Source: CAXQUZ01 sp942491145 (lineage in GTDB: Bacteria > Myxococcota_A > UBA796 > UBA2385). Taken from it: DNA of 64,000 nt. Each line of letters begins with the position of its first letter. Position 1 is the first letter of the stretch. The position numbers and the translations under genes were made by a program. The notes beneath the pieces were generated by a model. That model had not been told where the DNA came from and ran no database searches. It saw only the letters and a program-made list of their open reading frames with translations. Location of the stretch: contig CALOBC010000040.1 of NCBI GenBank assembly GCA_942491145.1, positions 124,001 to 188,000 of the forward strand, read 5' to 3'. Positions 25,112-33,360 of this stretch are shown piece after piece.

Positions 25112-26830
25112 TCACAAGCTCGTGCGCAGCATCAGCACGGCCCTGCCGCCTGCGGTGACCCCCGGAGCGCTGATCCACAGCTCGTCTTCGTCGTCCCCGT
25201 CGACGTCGCCGGCGGGGTGCAGCCCCAAGCCCAGCCCGTCCGCCGGTTCGTCGGTCTCGAGGAAGAAGTCGGTGCTGGCGCTGACCGACTCGCTTGTGGC
25301 GTCCAGGACCTCGTCGTCCATCGGCAGCAACCACACCCCGCCCCCCAGCACGTCTTCGCCACCCGTCTCCTCCCGCCCAGGGGCCCCCACGGCGACCATG
25401 GCTTGGGGACGCTGGAGGGCGGCCACGTCGAAGCCGAAGAAGTCGAAGGCCTCGTCGCCGTGGATGCGGGCCACCCGCAGGTTGCCGGGCAGGTCGTCGT
25501 GGGGGTGTTCGGTGCCGGCGAAGGCCTCGGGCAGCCCATCGGGATCGACCAGGGTGATGCTCCCTGGGGCCCCGACGTTCTCATCAAATCCCCCCAAGAC
25601 CAGCTCTGGCAGTCCATCTCCGTCGAAGTCCGCCGCGTCGAGCTGGCGGCCAGCGCCGATGTTGGTGCCGTTGAGGTAGACGAGGGTGCCGTGGTCTTTC
25701 ATGTTCGGCTCGGTGGATGACGCGAACTCCTGGATGGTGGCGCCGTCGAGCATCCACACCCCGCCCCCGTTCTCGATCCCGGCCACCTCATCGACATCGT
25801 AGGCGGGCACTCCGACGACGAGGTCGTCGAGGCCGTCGCCGTTCAGGTCGGCCCAGTGCAGGGCCGCGCCGTAGTCGTTGTTGAAGTCGAGGTTGGCGAA
25901 GCCCACACCCCGGGTGGTCACCGCGTCGCCGTCGGAGATGGTGCCCAACGGCACAACCCACACGCGCTCCGTCAAGGGGTCGGAGGCCGCAAGAACGCCC
26001 TGGTCACCGCTGTCTTCGAGCCACCGTCCCGCGCCCAGGGCCTCGTAGCCTTCGTAGCTGAGGGACGGGTCTCCCGCGGCACCGTAGAGCGTCAGGTCGG
26101 CGTCGGTGAGCGTGGTGGTGCTCTGGGGCGTGGTGAACAGGTAGATGGCGGTCTGAAGGTCGATTCCGCCGATGTTGATGGGGCCCACGACGCCCATGGC
26201 CGCGGTGTCGGGGTAGGTCGCCACCGGGTCGAGCCAGACGGCGGCCAGGGTGCTGCCCAGCTCGTTGTCGGCGTCCCCTTCGATGGCCAAGTAGACCGGG
26301 GCCCCTGGGTCGGTCAGCGCGTACTCCTCACCGCCGAGGGGCGCGTCGGGCATCTCCAGCAGCAGCGCGTGGCCCCTGCCGGAGCGCGCCTCGGGGTCGC
26401 CGGTGAGGACCTCCAGCGCGCCGTCTCCATCGAGGTCGATGGGACCCGCCATGAGCGCGGCAAAGCCGAAGGTGGGCGAGTCGGTGCGGTACGAGATGCC
26501 GTCGGTGGCCAGCTCTGGGGCCACACACGCAAGATCGGCGCCGTCACAGTCATTGTCGAGCAGATCGCCGCAGATCTCGGTGGCCGAGGGACTGACGTCT
26601 GGGCGCAGAATGTCGCAGTCGTCGTCGTTGTCGACGAATCCTTCCACGTCGGCGCACAACGCAACAGGCATGGCCGGGTCGCCGTGGCCATCGCCGTCCG
26701 CGTCGTAGTAGCGCACCACGGGTGCGTCGCAGTCGGCGTCTGAGGCGATCCCATCCAGCCCGGCGGTCCGGTCGCTGGGGGACTCTGCGGACCCGCAACC
26801 GGCGAGCCACAACACAAGCATCCGACGCAT
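25112..26830 (-). CDS. FG-GAP lipoprotein with MopE-type metal-binding motif
   Basis: The 572-residue product starts at an ATG with GGAGG 7 bases upstream. It has a short leader and lipobox (VLWLAGC). The first 90 residues carry Asp-rich YYDADGDGHGD and the Cys-bearing MopE-type motif CDILRPDVSPSATEICGD followed by DNDCDG. The remainder is a propeller of FG-GAP-like units with Ca-binding loops (DLDGDGALEV, DLNGDGLDDLVVG, DFDGDGLPELV, DVDGDDEDEL). Such proteins are surface exposed and probably bind calcium or copper; ligand and partner are unknown. Confidence 0.87.
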   Translation of the reverse strand: MRRMLVLWLAGCGSAESPSDRTAGLDGIASDADCDAPVVRYYDADGDGHGDPAMPVALCADVEGFVDNDDDCDILRPDVSPSATEICGDLLDNDCDGADLACVAPELATDGISYRTDSPTFGFAALMAGPIDLDGDGALEVLTGDPEARSGRGHALLLEMPDAPLGGEEYALTDPGAPVYLAIEGDADNELGSTLAAVWLDPVATYPDTAAMGVVGPINIGGIDLQTAIYLFTTPQSTTTLTDADLTLYGAAGDPSLSYEGYEALGAGRWLEDSGDQGVLAASDPLTERVWVVPLGTISDGDAVTTRGVGFANLDFNNDYGAALHWADLNGDGLDDLVVGVPAYDVDEVAGIENGGGVWMLDGATIQEFASSTEPNMKDHGTLVYLNGTNIGAGRQLDAADFDGDGLPELVLGGFDENVGAPGSITLVDPDGLPEAFAGTEHPHDDLPGNLRVARIHGDEAFDFFGFDVAALQRPQAMVAVGAPGREETGGEDVLGGGVWLLPMDDEVLDATSESVSASTDFFLETDEPADGLGLGLHPAGDVDGDDEDELWISAPGVTAGGRAVLMLRTSL

Positions 26831-27211
26831 GAACAGACCTCCAGGGCCGCCGGGTTGCTGCCGCGGCCGCGTTCGTGTCACCACTGTGCACCGGAGCAAG
26901 GGGCAGTGCCCCGGGGAATTTCAGCGGGGCGGTGTAACCCAGGTGGATCGCACCCCTTGAGTGGGGGTGGGCCGCCGGGGAGGTGGACCTGAAGGGAGGC
27001 TCTGGTGCACACTCAACCCCGACGAAGCAGCGCAAACTGGATTGGGTTCGGTGTGGGTTGGTTAGTTGGCGGCGGCGGAACGGTGGGGACTGCGCCCGGT
27101 GGTGTGGGGCGGGTGAGTCGCCGCGCCTGGCCCTGTCCGTCCGCCCTGGCATGCGCGGGCATGTCCGGGGTGTCCCGAGGACCCCGCGTGGGTCTTCGCA
27201 CTGGAGGAAGG
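26831..27211. other. divergent intergenic region
   Basis: The 381 bases lie between the minus-strand FG-GAP lipoprotein and the plus-strand sigma-like gene, so they must hold promoters for both. They include the GGAGG sites of both genes. The plus-strand frame of the sigma-like gene is open throughout, but the translation before about 27188 (Gly/Arg/Pro/Cys rich) looks non-coding. No hairpin, repeat or recognised RNA was seen. Confidence 0.5.
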
Positions 27212-28246
27212 TTGTCTGAGACCGATTCCCTGCCTGAGCTGGTTCGAGACTTTGAGCTTCGGGAGGCGCGTGCCGCCGAGCTTCTGGACCAATACGAGCG
27301 CAACGTGCGGCACATGAGCCGGACCTACCCGGGCGCTTGGTTCGCCACAGGACACAAGGACGAAGAAGGGGTGGTGGACTTGGCGCACCGCACCTTCACG
27401 GTGTGTGCACGGGTCGAGAAGGGCCGCTTTCCGTTCTCGTCGCGACGGCCGTTTCGGTGCTTTGTGGAAGAGCAGTTTGATGGCCGGGCGGTGCGCTACC
27501 ACAGCTTCTACGCCAAGCTGAGCATCGCCCGAGAGCTGATGCGAGACGACTACGCCCGCAACCTGCGGCGGGATCCCGTGCTGCGGTGGCGTGCGGACCT
27601 GTATGGCGCCGTGGGCGATGTTCTCAAGGCCATGGAGGCAGCGGGAGCCCTCGAGCGCCAGAGCCAAGGCAACAGCTTGCCCCCGCGGTGGGCGGTGACG
27701 GCGACGGGCCCCCGGCTGACGGTGCCGCTGGCGCGGATCGAAGGCGCCCTCCGGGACGATCAAAACCGTGACCTCAAGCACATTGTCGAGGAAGTGCTGC
27801 GCCGGGGAGGGCCGCTGAGCCAGAGCCGCCTGACCAATGTGGCGGAGGCGGTGCTGGGCACGCCGGAGGCTGAAGACCCGGTGTTTCAGACTGCTGCGCC
27901 GCCGGCGGGGGTGCAGGTGGGCATCCGGCGGTCCATTGTGCGGGCCTGGGAGACCCTCGACGGCGAAGACCGGGACCTGATGGTCGGTCTCGCTCGGGGG
28001 GACAGCTACGATGACATCATCGCTCGCCAGCCTCGCCTCAAGCACCGGGTCGCTGCAACGCGGGCGGTGACCCGCTGTGGCCAAGTGTTCTTGGCGGCCG
28101 TGGCCGAAGAAGCGGGCATCGACCCGACGGGTGGGATTCCGGCGGGCATCCAGCCGCGAAGGCTTGTGGAGTGTGTGCTGGAGGTGCTGGCCGAGGTGGT
28201 GCCCGAGATTCAGGCCGCGGTGGGCCACACAGGAGGTGCACGATGA
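27212..28246 (+). CDS. sigma-factor-like protein, unassigned
   Basis: The 344-residue product begins at TTG with GGAGG directly upstream; a GTG at 27188 is the alternative. Residues about 45-115 (DEEGVVDLAHRTFTV, RPFRCFVEEQFDGRAVR, SIARELMRDDY) resemble sigma-70 region 2 in layout. A segment near 245-290 (ETLDGEDRDLMVGLARGDSYDDII) recalls region 4. Between them lies a helical domain of about 80 residues absent from ordinary ECF sigma factors. The match is by pattern only, and a non-sigma DNA-binding role is possible. It overlaps the next gene's ATG by 4 bp. Confidence 0.65.
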   Translation: MSETDSLPELVRDFELREARAAELLDQYERNVRHMSRTYPGAWFATGHKDEEGVVDLAHRTFTVCARVEKGRFPFSSRRPFRCFVEEQFDGRAVRYHSFYAKLSIARELMRDDYARNLRRDPVLRWRADLYGAVGDVLKAMEAAGALERQSQGNSLPPRWAVTATGPRLTVPLARIEGALRDDQNRDLKHIVEEVLRRGGPLSQSRLTNVAEAVLGTPEAEDPVFQTAAPPAGVQVGIRRSIVRAWETLDGEDRDLMVGLARGDSYDDIIARQPRLKHRVAATRAVTRCGQVFLAAVAEEAGIDPTGGIPAGIQPRRLVECVLEVLAEVVPEIQAAVGHTGGAR

Positions 28247-28680
28247 CGCGCAAGCGCAACACCTTGGACGGCTGGGCGGCGTTGTTGGACGGGACGGCCG
28301 AGGGGGAGCTGCTCGACTTGTTTGGGCGGGAAGCCCGTCTGCGGCGGTCCGCTGAAGCGCTGGCCAGCGATGAGCTGGCGGAGGGTGCGTGGGTGGACGA
28401 GGCCGAGCCGGCGACGGAGCGCGTGCGCTTGGCTGCTCAAGATGCCGATGACTCGGTCACCTTCGCGGATGCCCAGGTTCGGGTGCGCGCCGAGTGGGAC
28501 GGGGGCACGCTGGTGCTGGTCCAGGAGCTTGGACCGGCCGGTGTGACGGCGATGGTCGGGGGAACGCCGGTGCCCCTGCACCCGGGGCGGCCGGCCTCGG
28601 TCTCCGTGGATGCCGTGCCCACCGAGCTTGTGCTGCTGGACCATCGGGGCCGACGGCGGGTGCTGCGGCCGGTGACCTGA
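28243..28680 (+). CDS. hypothetical partner of the sigma-like protein
   Basis: The 145-residue product has AGGAGG six bases before its ATG, which overlaps the upstream stop (ATGA). The N-terminal 60 residues are helical (TLDGWAALLDGTAEGELLDLF); the C-terminal 75 are predicted beta strands (VRVRAEWDGGTLVLV, TELVLLDHRGRRRVLRP). It has no membrane segment or Cys/His zinc site, so it is not a standard anti-sigma factor. Context suggests it regulates or assists the preceding protein. Family not recognised. Confidence 0.75.
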   Translation: MTRKRNTLDGWAALLDGTAEGELLDLFGREARLRRSAEALASDELAEGAWVDEAEPATERVRLAAQDADDSVTFADAQVRVRAEWDGGTLVLVQELGPAGVTAMVGGTPVPLHPGRPASVSVDAVPTELVLLDHRGRRRVLRPVT

Positions 28681-28782
28681 GCGGGGGAGCTGCCGGGTGC
28701 GCAAAGACGAGGTGATGCGGCAGTCGACCGGACACGGCCGCACCGGCAGCGGAGTACGCTCCCCACTCAAGTGGAGTGGTCG

Positions 28783-29679
28783 ATGGCTGCCCAAGCCCCT
28801 GTAGGTGTGCCCCAGCGCCGCAAGAAGAAGCTGAGCCCGGCCTTTCTGGCCTCGTTGGGCTGTGCCGCCGTGGGGCTGTTGGTCTTGCTGGTGGGCGGCA
28901 TGGTGGCCGGCGCCTATGGCCTGATGGTGGCCTTTGTGACCAACCATGGGGTCTATGGGGACGCGGTGGCGGCAGCGGGTGCGGACGCCCGCGTGAAAGA
29001 CGCGCTGGGTGACCCGGTGGAGCCGAGCTGGTTGCTGTATGGCACCGTGTCCAGCGATGATCAGGACGGCTCGACAGACCTCCGGGTGCAGCTCACTGGA
29101 CCCAAGGCCAAGGGCTGGATGTGGCTGGAAGCCACGAAGCGCGAGGGCACCTGGACCCGGCAACGGCTGGAAGTCGAGCTCAAGGATGGCGTGGTCATCG
29201 ATGTCTTGGAGACCATCGAGGCGCCGGCGCCCGCCGCGGCAGCGGTCGACCGTGTGTTGGAGGCCGAAGAGGCGCTGGCGGCTGGCGATCTGGTCGGTGC
29301 TGAGGCGATTGCCAGCGAGCTGGTCAGTGGTCACCCCCGGCGGGCCCCCCTGTGGTCGCTGCGGGGGCGGGTGCATCTTGCGGCGGAGCGGCTGCCGGCG
29401 GCCGAGGCAGACTTTGCGAAGGCGCTGGAGCTGGATGCCGAAGACCTGGATGCTCAGGTCGGCATGGGCCGCATCCAGCTGGCGACGGAGCAGTGGGAGC
29501 AGTGCGTCGCCACCATCACCGAAGTGCTGCCGTACCGAAACCGGGATGCGTCGCTGTGGCTGGACCGGGCGCGGTGCACCGAAGGGCTGGGCGACCTGCG
29601 CATGGCGGTGGCGGGGGCGCGGCAAGCGTGCACCCTGGGCAGTGTGCCGGGGTGCGAGATGGCCGATCGGCTGCAGTGA
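28783..29679 (+). CDS. Coa1-like domain and TPR membrane protein
   Basis: The 298-residue product has a basic start (QRRKKK), one membrane helix (about 24-55), a periplasmic domain of about 80 residues resembling the Coa1/Tim21 cytochrome-oxidase assembly fold (LGDPVEPSWLLYGTV, VQLTGPKAKGWMWLEATK, TRQRLEVELKDG), then two to three TPR units. Bacterial Coa1-like domains are widespread and of unknown role. GGAG lies six bases before the ATG. The last nine codons plus 17 bp downstream recur as part of a 47-bp direct repeat at 31022. Confidence 0.78.
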   Translation: MAAQAPVGVPQRRKKKLSPAFLASLGCAAVGLLVLLVGGMVAGAYGLMVAFVTNHGVYGDAVAAAGADARVKDALGDPVEPSWLLYGTVSSDDQDGSTDLRVQLTGPKAKGWMWLEATKREGTWTRQRLEVELKDGVVIDVLETIEAPAPAAAAVDRVLEAEEALAAGDLVGAEAIASELVSGHPRRAPLWSLRGRVHLAAERLPAAEADFAKALELDAEDLDAQVGMGRIQLATEQWEQCVATITEVLPYRNRDASLWLDRARCTEGLGDLRMAVAGARQACTLGSVPGCEMADRLQ

Positions 29680-29692
29680 GTGGGGTGCTGGC
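29646..29692 (+). repeat. 47-bp direct repeat, copy A (at 3' end of Coa1-TPR gene)
   Basis: This copy covers the last codons and stop of the Coa1-TPR gene plus 13 bases after it. It is identical base for base to 31022-31068, which lies in non-coding DNA. The centre holds the perfect 10-bp palindrome GCCGATCGGC (29662-29671). Flanking bases differ at once on both sides. Confidence 0.97.
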
Positions 29693-29749
29693 AGCAGTGG
29701 GTTGGCGCAGCGGCTCGCGACGGGGGCGGAGCGCCGGGGGTGCACCGGG

Positions 29750-30907
29750 TCAGGGGACTGAGGACTGTCCAGCGCTGTCGGAGCCCCAGCACTCGACCTC
29801 GCCGTCGGTGCGGATGCCGCAGGTGTGGAAGGCCCCCGCCGCCACCGCCGAGAATGCTGTGCCGGTTGGTGGACTTGCCTGACCGTGGGTGTCGTCGCCC
29901 CAGCACTCCACCGTCCCCGTGCTGTCGACCGCGCAGCCGTGCTCGTCACCGGAGGCGAATGCGGTGAAGGTGCCGCTGGGTGGGGTCACCACCTGGCCGC
30001 CGGTGCAGCCCCAGCAGTCGAGCGTGCCGTCCGTTCCCAATGTGCACTGGTGTTCGTAGCCACCGTCGATCGCAGCGAGTCCGGTCCAGCGGGACCAGTC
30101 GCCGGGGTACCGCGTGTCAGGCTGTCCCTCACACGACATCTCAGAGGTGCCGGACATAGTGAGTCCACCGGAGAACTCACCGTCGGGCGAGATGGTCGCC
30201 CAGTGCTCCACGGCGCCGTGGCCGTCGATGGCGAGCAGGCCGCTCCCGAGGACGGAAGCCGTGGGCCCCACACAGTACAGCTCGTGGGTTGCGGTGGCAC
30301 CGCACAGGTCGGCCGCTATCCAGTACAGCGCGTCCACCGCGCCGCTTCCGCCGATCGTCCAGCCCACCACGGTGTTGAGATCCACGTACGGCGCATTGAA
30401 CAGGTGGCCCCAGCAGGTCACTTGGCCGGCCGCATCGAGCCCACACGTGCTGGTCTCGTTGGCCACCAAGCCGACGTAGCTGCCCGCTGCGGGAGAGGCT
30501 TGACCATCGAGGTTGTCACCCCAGCAATGGGCCGCCCCGGTCATGTCGAGCGCGCAGGTGTGGTGCCGGCCGAGCGCGAGCTGGGTGGCCGCGTGCCCTC
30601 GGCGCCCGTCGCAGTCGTTGTCCAAGCCGTCCCAGTCCACTTCCACCGCGTCGGGGTTCACTGCGGGATCGGTGTCGTCGCAGTCTCCCTCAGCGGAGGT
30701 GAAGCCGTCTGCGTCTGCATCGGTGTCTGCCTCGTCGCCGGTGTCTTCGAGCCCGGTGTCGTCCAGCGTCGGCTCCGTGGCGGTGTCGTCCACAGGATCG
30801 ACACTGTCGACCGAACCGGAGTCTGCGTCCGCACTGTCTGCCGTGTCGGCGGGGTCTTTGTCGCCACAGGCGGCCAGGGCAACAATCAGGACCAGGCGGG
30901 ACTTCAT
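29750..30907 (-). CDS. RCC1-repeat lipoprotein with MopE-type motif
   Basis: The 385-residue product has a leader and lipobox (LIVALAAC). An Asp/Thr-rich stretch (residues about 20-65) leads to a MopE-type motif (GDCDDTDPAVNPDAVEVDWDG, DNDCDG). The rest is made of RCC1-like repeats of the Cys-bearing extracellular type: HHTCALDMTGAAHCWG, TSTCGLDAAGQVTCWG, EHGCAVDSTGTVECWG and FHTCGIRTDGEVECWG. Each repeat has a Cys pair that likely closes a blade by disulfide. The fold is a seven-bladed propeller on the cell surface. The whole gene lies inside the 47-bp direct repeat pair. Confidence 0.88.
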   Translation of the reverse strand: MKSRLVLIVALAACGDKDPADTADSADADSGSVDSVDPVDDTATEPTLDDTGLEDTGDEADTDADADGFTSAEGDCDDTDPAVNPDAVEVDWDGLDNDCDGRRGHAATQLALGRHHTCALDMTGAAHCWGDNLDGQASPAAGSYVGLVANETSTCGLDAAGQVTCWGHLFNAPYVDLNTVVGWTIGGSGAVDALYWIAADLCGATATHELYCVGPTASVLGSGLLAIDGHGAVEHWATISPDGEFSGGLTMSGTSEMSCEGQPDTRYPGDWSRWTGLAAIDGGYEHQCTLGTDGTLDCWGCTGGQVVTPPSGTFTAFASGDEHGCAVDSTGTVECWGDDTHGQASPPTGTAFSAVAAGAFHTCGIRTDGEVECWGSDSAGQSSVP

Positions 30908-31021
30908 TGGATGCTCGGGACTGCGAAGGCACCAGGGTCGTAACGGGTCAGACCTCATACCGTTCGGTGGGGTCGCGCATTCACCCGGCCATCTTCCGAT
31001 CGCCTCCTGGCGCGCATCACC

Positions 31022-31068
31022 GCCGGGGTGCGAGATGGCCGATCGGCTGCAGTGAGTGGGGTGCTGGC
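31022..31068 (+). repeat. 47-bp direct repeat, copy B
   Basis: This is the second perfect copy, in the same orientation, 1376 bp downstream of copy A. It sits between the upstream flank of the RCC1 lipoprotein gene and the stop of the unknown gene at 31081. It encodes nothing here; the nine codons are out of any gene. The palindrome GCCGATCGGC is at 31038-31047. Confidence 0.97.
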
Positions 31069-31080
31069 GGCGCTCGGGGC

Positions 31081-31728
31081 CTAGCGACGCAGCCATGACC
31101 GGGCGAAGGTGCGCAGGGCATCACGCTTGCGGGGCTTCGGTGGTGTGGCCGGGGGCGGGGTCTCCGGGAGGTCCGCAGCGCCAGCCGCCTCGATGAGCGC
31201 GACGATGTCGTCGTCAGTCCGCACGCCTGGGCCGACCAGGGGGAGCATGGCCGCTTCGATGGTGTCGCTCGCGGGCCGCCAGATCCAGTCTGATGGGTCG
31301 AGGTTGCCGAGCGGGACCGTGGTCTTGAGCCCCCGGTGCACCGGTGCAGTCTCGCGGGCGTCGTGGCAGTCCCGACTGACGAGCTGGCCCTTCTCGTAGA
31401 CGGCGGCCCCGCCAGCGCCGTGTTCTTCGTCGTAGAAGGCAAACACGGCCCGGCCGGCAGCCCGCGACAAGTACACCCCGAGGATGTGCTCCAGATCGTC
31501 CACGGGCGGCAGCGTGTCGTCGTCCATCAAGCGCAGTCCGGCCACCTCGAACAGCCGCAGGGCGACGTGGGTGTAGGCGTGGCCGTCCCGGATGCCCCGG
31601 CCCACCCGGGGGGCCTCGTCCCCCACCAACAGCCCATCCTTGAGCTCGCGGGCGTGGGAGAATGCCTCGACAATGGTCTGGTCATCAACGTTCCCAGCGA
31701 GGAAGAGCCCGGTGTTTCGGTCCGACAC
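31081..31728 (-). CDS. hypothetical protein
   Basis: The 215-residue product starts at a GTG that directly follows the TGA of the GMC oxidoreductase gene, so the two are cotranscribed. It has no leader or membrane segment. Noteworthy stretches are VGRGIRDGHAYTHVALRLFEVAG and LSRAAGRAVFAFYDEEHGAGG, then a Pro-rich, basic tail. No family was recognised. Context suggests a role with the oxidoreductase, for example as an accessory factor. Confidence 0.78.
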   Translation of the reverse strand: MSDRNTGLFLAGNVDDQTIVEAFSHARELKDGLLVGDEAPRVGRGIRDGHAYTHVALRLFEVAGLRLMDDDTLPPVDDLEHILGVYLSRAAGRAVFAFYDEEHGAGGAAVYEKGQLVSRDCHDARETAPVHRGLKTTVPLGNLDPSDWIWRPASDTIEAAMLPLVGPGVRTDDDIVALIEAAGAADLPETPPPATPPKPRKRDALRTFARSWLRR

Positions 31729-33321
31729 TCAGCCCCCCAGGACGGTGTGGAGGTGGCGGCCGACCCAGTGGCCAATCGCCATGGTGGAGAGCTGGGGGTT
31801 GACCCCCAAGCTGGTCGGAAACACCCCAGCATCGGCGATCCAGAGGTTCTCGAGGCCGTGCGCCCGGCCCCAGGAGTCGACCACACCATCTTCGATGTCG
31901 GTGCCCATGCGGTTGGTGCCCATCGGGTGGGCGGCGTAGAGGGTGAAGTCTCGAATGGCGCGGTCATCGAGCTTCTGGGCGAGCTCTTCCGGCTTATTGC
32001 TGGGGCTCACGCCATGCACGGGCACATGCAGCCGTCCGGCCCCACCGGCCTGGAGCACCTCAGCCACCGCAATGAGGCCCTGCTTGATGCGGTTCACATC
32101 GCCGGGCGCGAAGGTGTACTTCATGTCGGCCCGGCCGTCGGAGAACGCCCGCACCCGGCCCTCGCCCTTGTCGCTGACCATCAGCAGCATGCCGGCCAGT
32201 CGGGGCAGCAGCGCCATGCCTTCTTGGAACCGGTCACCGACGAAGCCACCGGCCACCAGGCACGCTTCGGGGGGGGCCGAGAAGGTGTGGGGGAGCACGC
32301 CGGGGAGGTCGGGGTGGTGGAACCAAGCCCCTTGGGTGGCGCCCTTCCAGAGGTGGACGTCGAAGTCGCACTCGGCGAGAACGGTGGACCCGGGGTGGAT
32401 CTGGAGGTGTTCGCCGACGTGGGGGCCGAGGCGTTGGGCGAGCCCGCTGTGCCACAGCATCCGGGAGGTGCCGACGGCGCCGGCGCTGAGCACGACGTGG
32501 TCCGCTTCGACGGTGAGCACCCCGCCCAGCTCGCCGGTGTCGGGGTTGCGGGAGCGTCCACGAATGCCGGCTGCTCGGCCATTCTCGACAATCACCTCGT
32601 CGACTTGGACCTCGGCTTGGATGACCGCGCCGGCGTTCACGGCACGGGGCAACAAGGTGAGGTTGGTGCTGGCCTTTCCACGGGTGGGGCAGCCGTAGTA
32701 GCAGACCCCGCAGCCCACGCACCCGGGGGTGCTGCGCGGGGCGTATCCACCCTCGTGGCCGAGCTTCTCGATGCCGCGGACGATGAGCTCGTTGTTCACG
32801 CCGGCGATGGCTTGGCGGGTGATGCCCACGCCCACCAGCTCGGAGACCTCGTCATACAGCGGCTGCAGGGCGTCGAAGCCGAGCCCGGGCTCGTGGAGGT
32901 GGCTCGCCCAGCCGTCGAGGACCGCTCGCGGTGCCCGAAAGGACAAGGCGGAGTTGACCAGCGTGGACCCGCCCACGCCCATGCCCGCGGCGATGGGGAA
33001 GTTGGCGCTGCCCCGAGTGAGCATCGTGCCGGCTTCTTGCATGTGGTAGCGGGCGACGTTGGCGTAGTTGGGCCGAAAGCGGCTCTGCTTGGGGCCCATC
33101 TCGACGACCATCACCCGCACGCCCGCCTCGGCGAGCACCTTCGCGACGCTGCCCCCACCGGGGCCGGACCCCACGATGACCACGTCCACCCGCTCGGTGC
33201 GGCCCGTGCCGATGTGCTCGTGCCCGAAGGCCGGCGGGGGCGGCAGGAGCACCGTGTTGGGGTCGGGCACCATGAAGGCAGCCCCGCCCAGGATCTCGTC
33301 GGTCGATGCAGGTCCGCTCAC
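31729..33321 (-). CDS. GMC-family FAD oxidoreductase with ferredoxin-like Cys cluster
   Basis: The 530-residue enzyme has the FAD-binding GSGPGGG motif (about 51-57), a GMC signature region (GMGVGGSTLVNSA) and the C-terminal GMC block (AHPMGTNRMG, FPTSLGVNPQLS). Between them is GCVGCGVCYYGCPTRGK, a CxxCxxCxxxCP arrangement as in [4Fe-4S] ferredoxins, seen in some alcohol or sterol oxidases of this family. It would oxidise an alcohol, sugar or sterol, passing electrons through the cluster to a membrane acceptor. No leader is visible; export could be by pairing with the Tat-bearing small protein encoded upstream. Confidence 0.88.
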   Translation of the reverse strand: MSGPASTDEILGGAAFMVPDPNTVLLPPPPAFGHEHIGTGRTERVDVVIVGSGPGGGSVAKVLAEAGVRVMVVEMGPKQSRFRPNYANVARYHMQEAGTMLTRGSANFPIAAGMGVGGSTLVNSALSFRAPRAVLDGWASHLHEPGLGFDALQPLYDEVSELVGVGITRQAIAGVNNELIVRGIEKLGHEGGYAPRSTPGCVGCGVCYYGCPTRGKASTNLTLLPRAVNAGAVIQAEVQVDEVIVENGRAAGIRGRSRNPDTGELGGVLTVEADHVVLSAGAVGTSRMLWHSGLAQRLGPHVGEHLQIHPGSTVLAECDFDVHLWKGATQGAWFHHPDLPGVLPHTFSAPPEACLVAGGFVGDRFQEGMALLPRLAGMLLMVSDKGEGRVRAFSDGRADMKYTFAPGDVNRIKQGLIAVAEVLQAGGAGRLHVPVHGVSPSNKPEELAQKLDDRAIRDFTLYAAHPMGTNRMGTDIEDGVVDSWGRAHGLENLWIADAGVFPTSLGVNPQLSTMAIGHWVGRHLHTVLGG

Positions 33322-33360
33322 GGCAGTGGCCTTGGCATGGGGATTCTCACTGGAGTGGGC

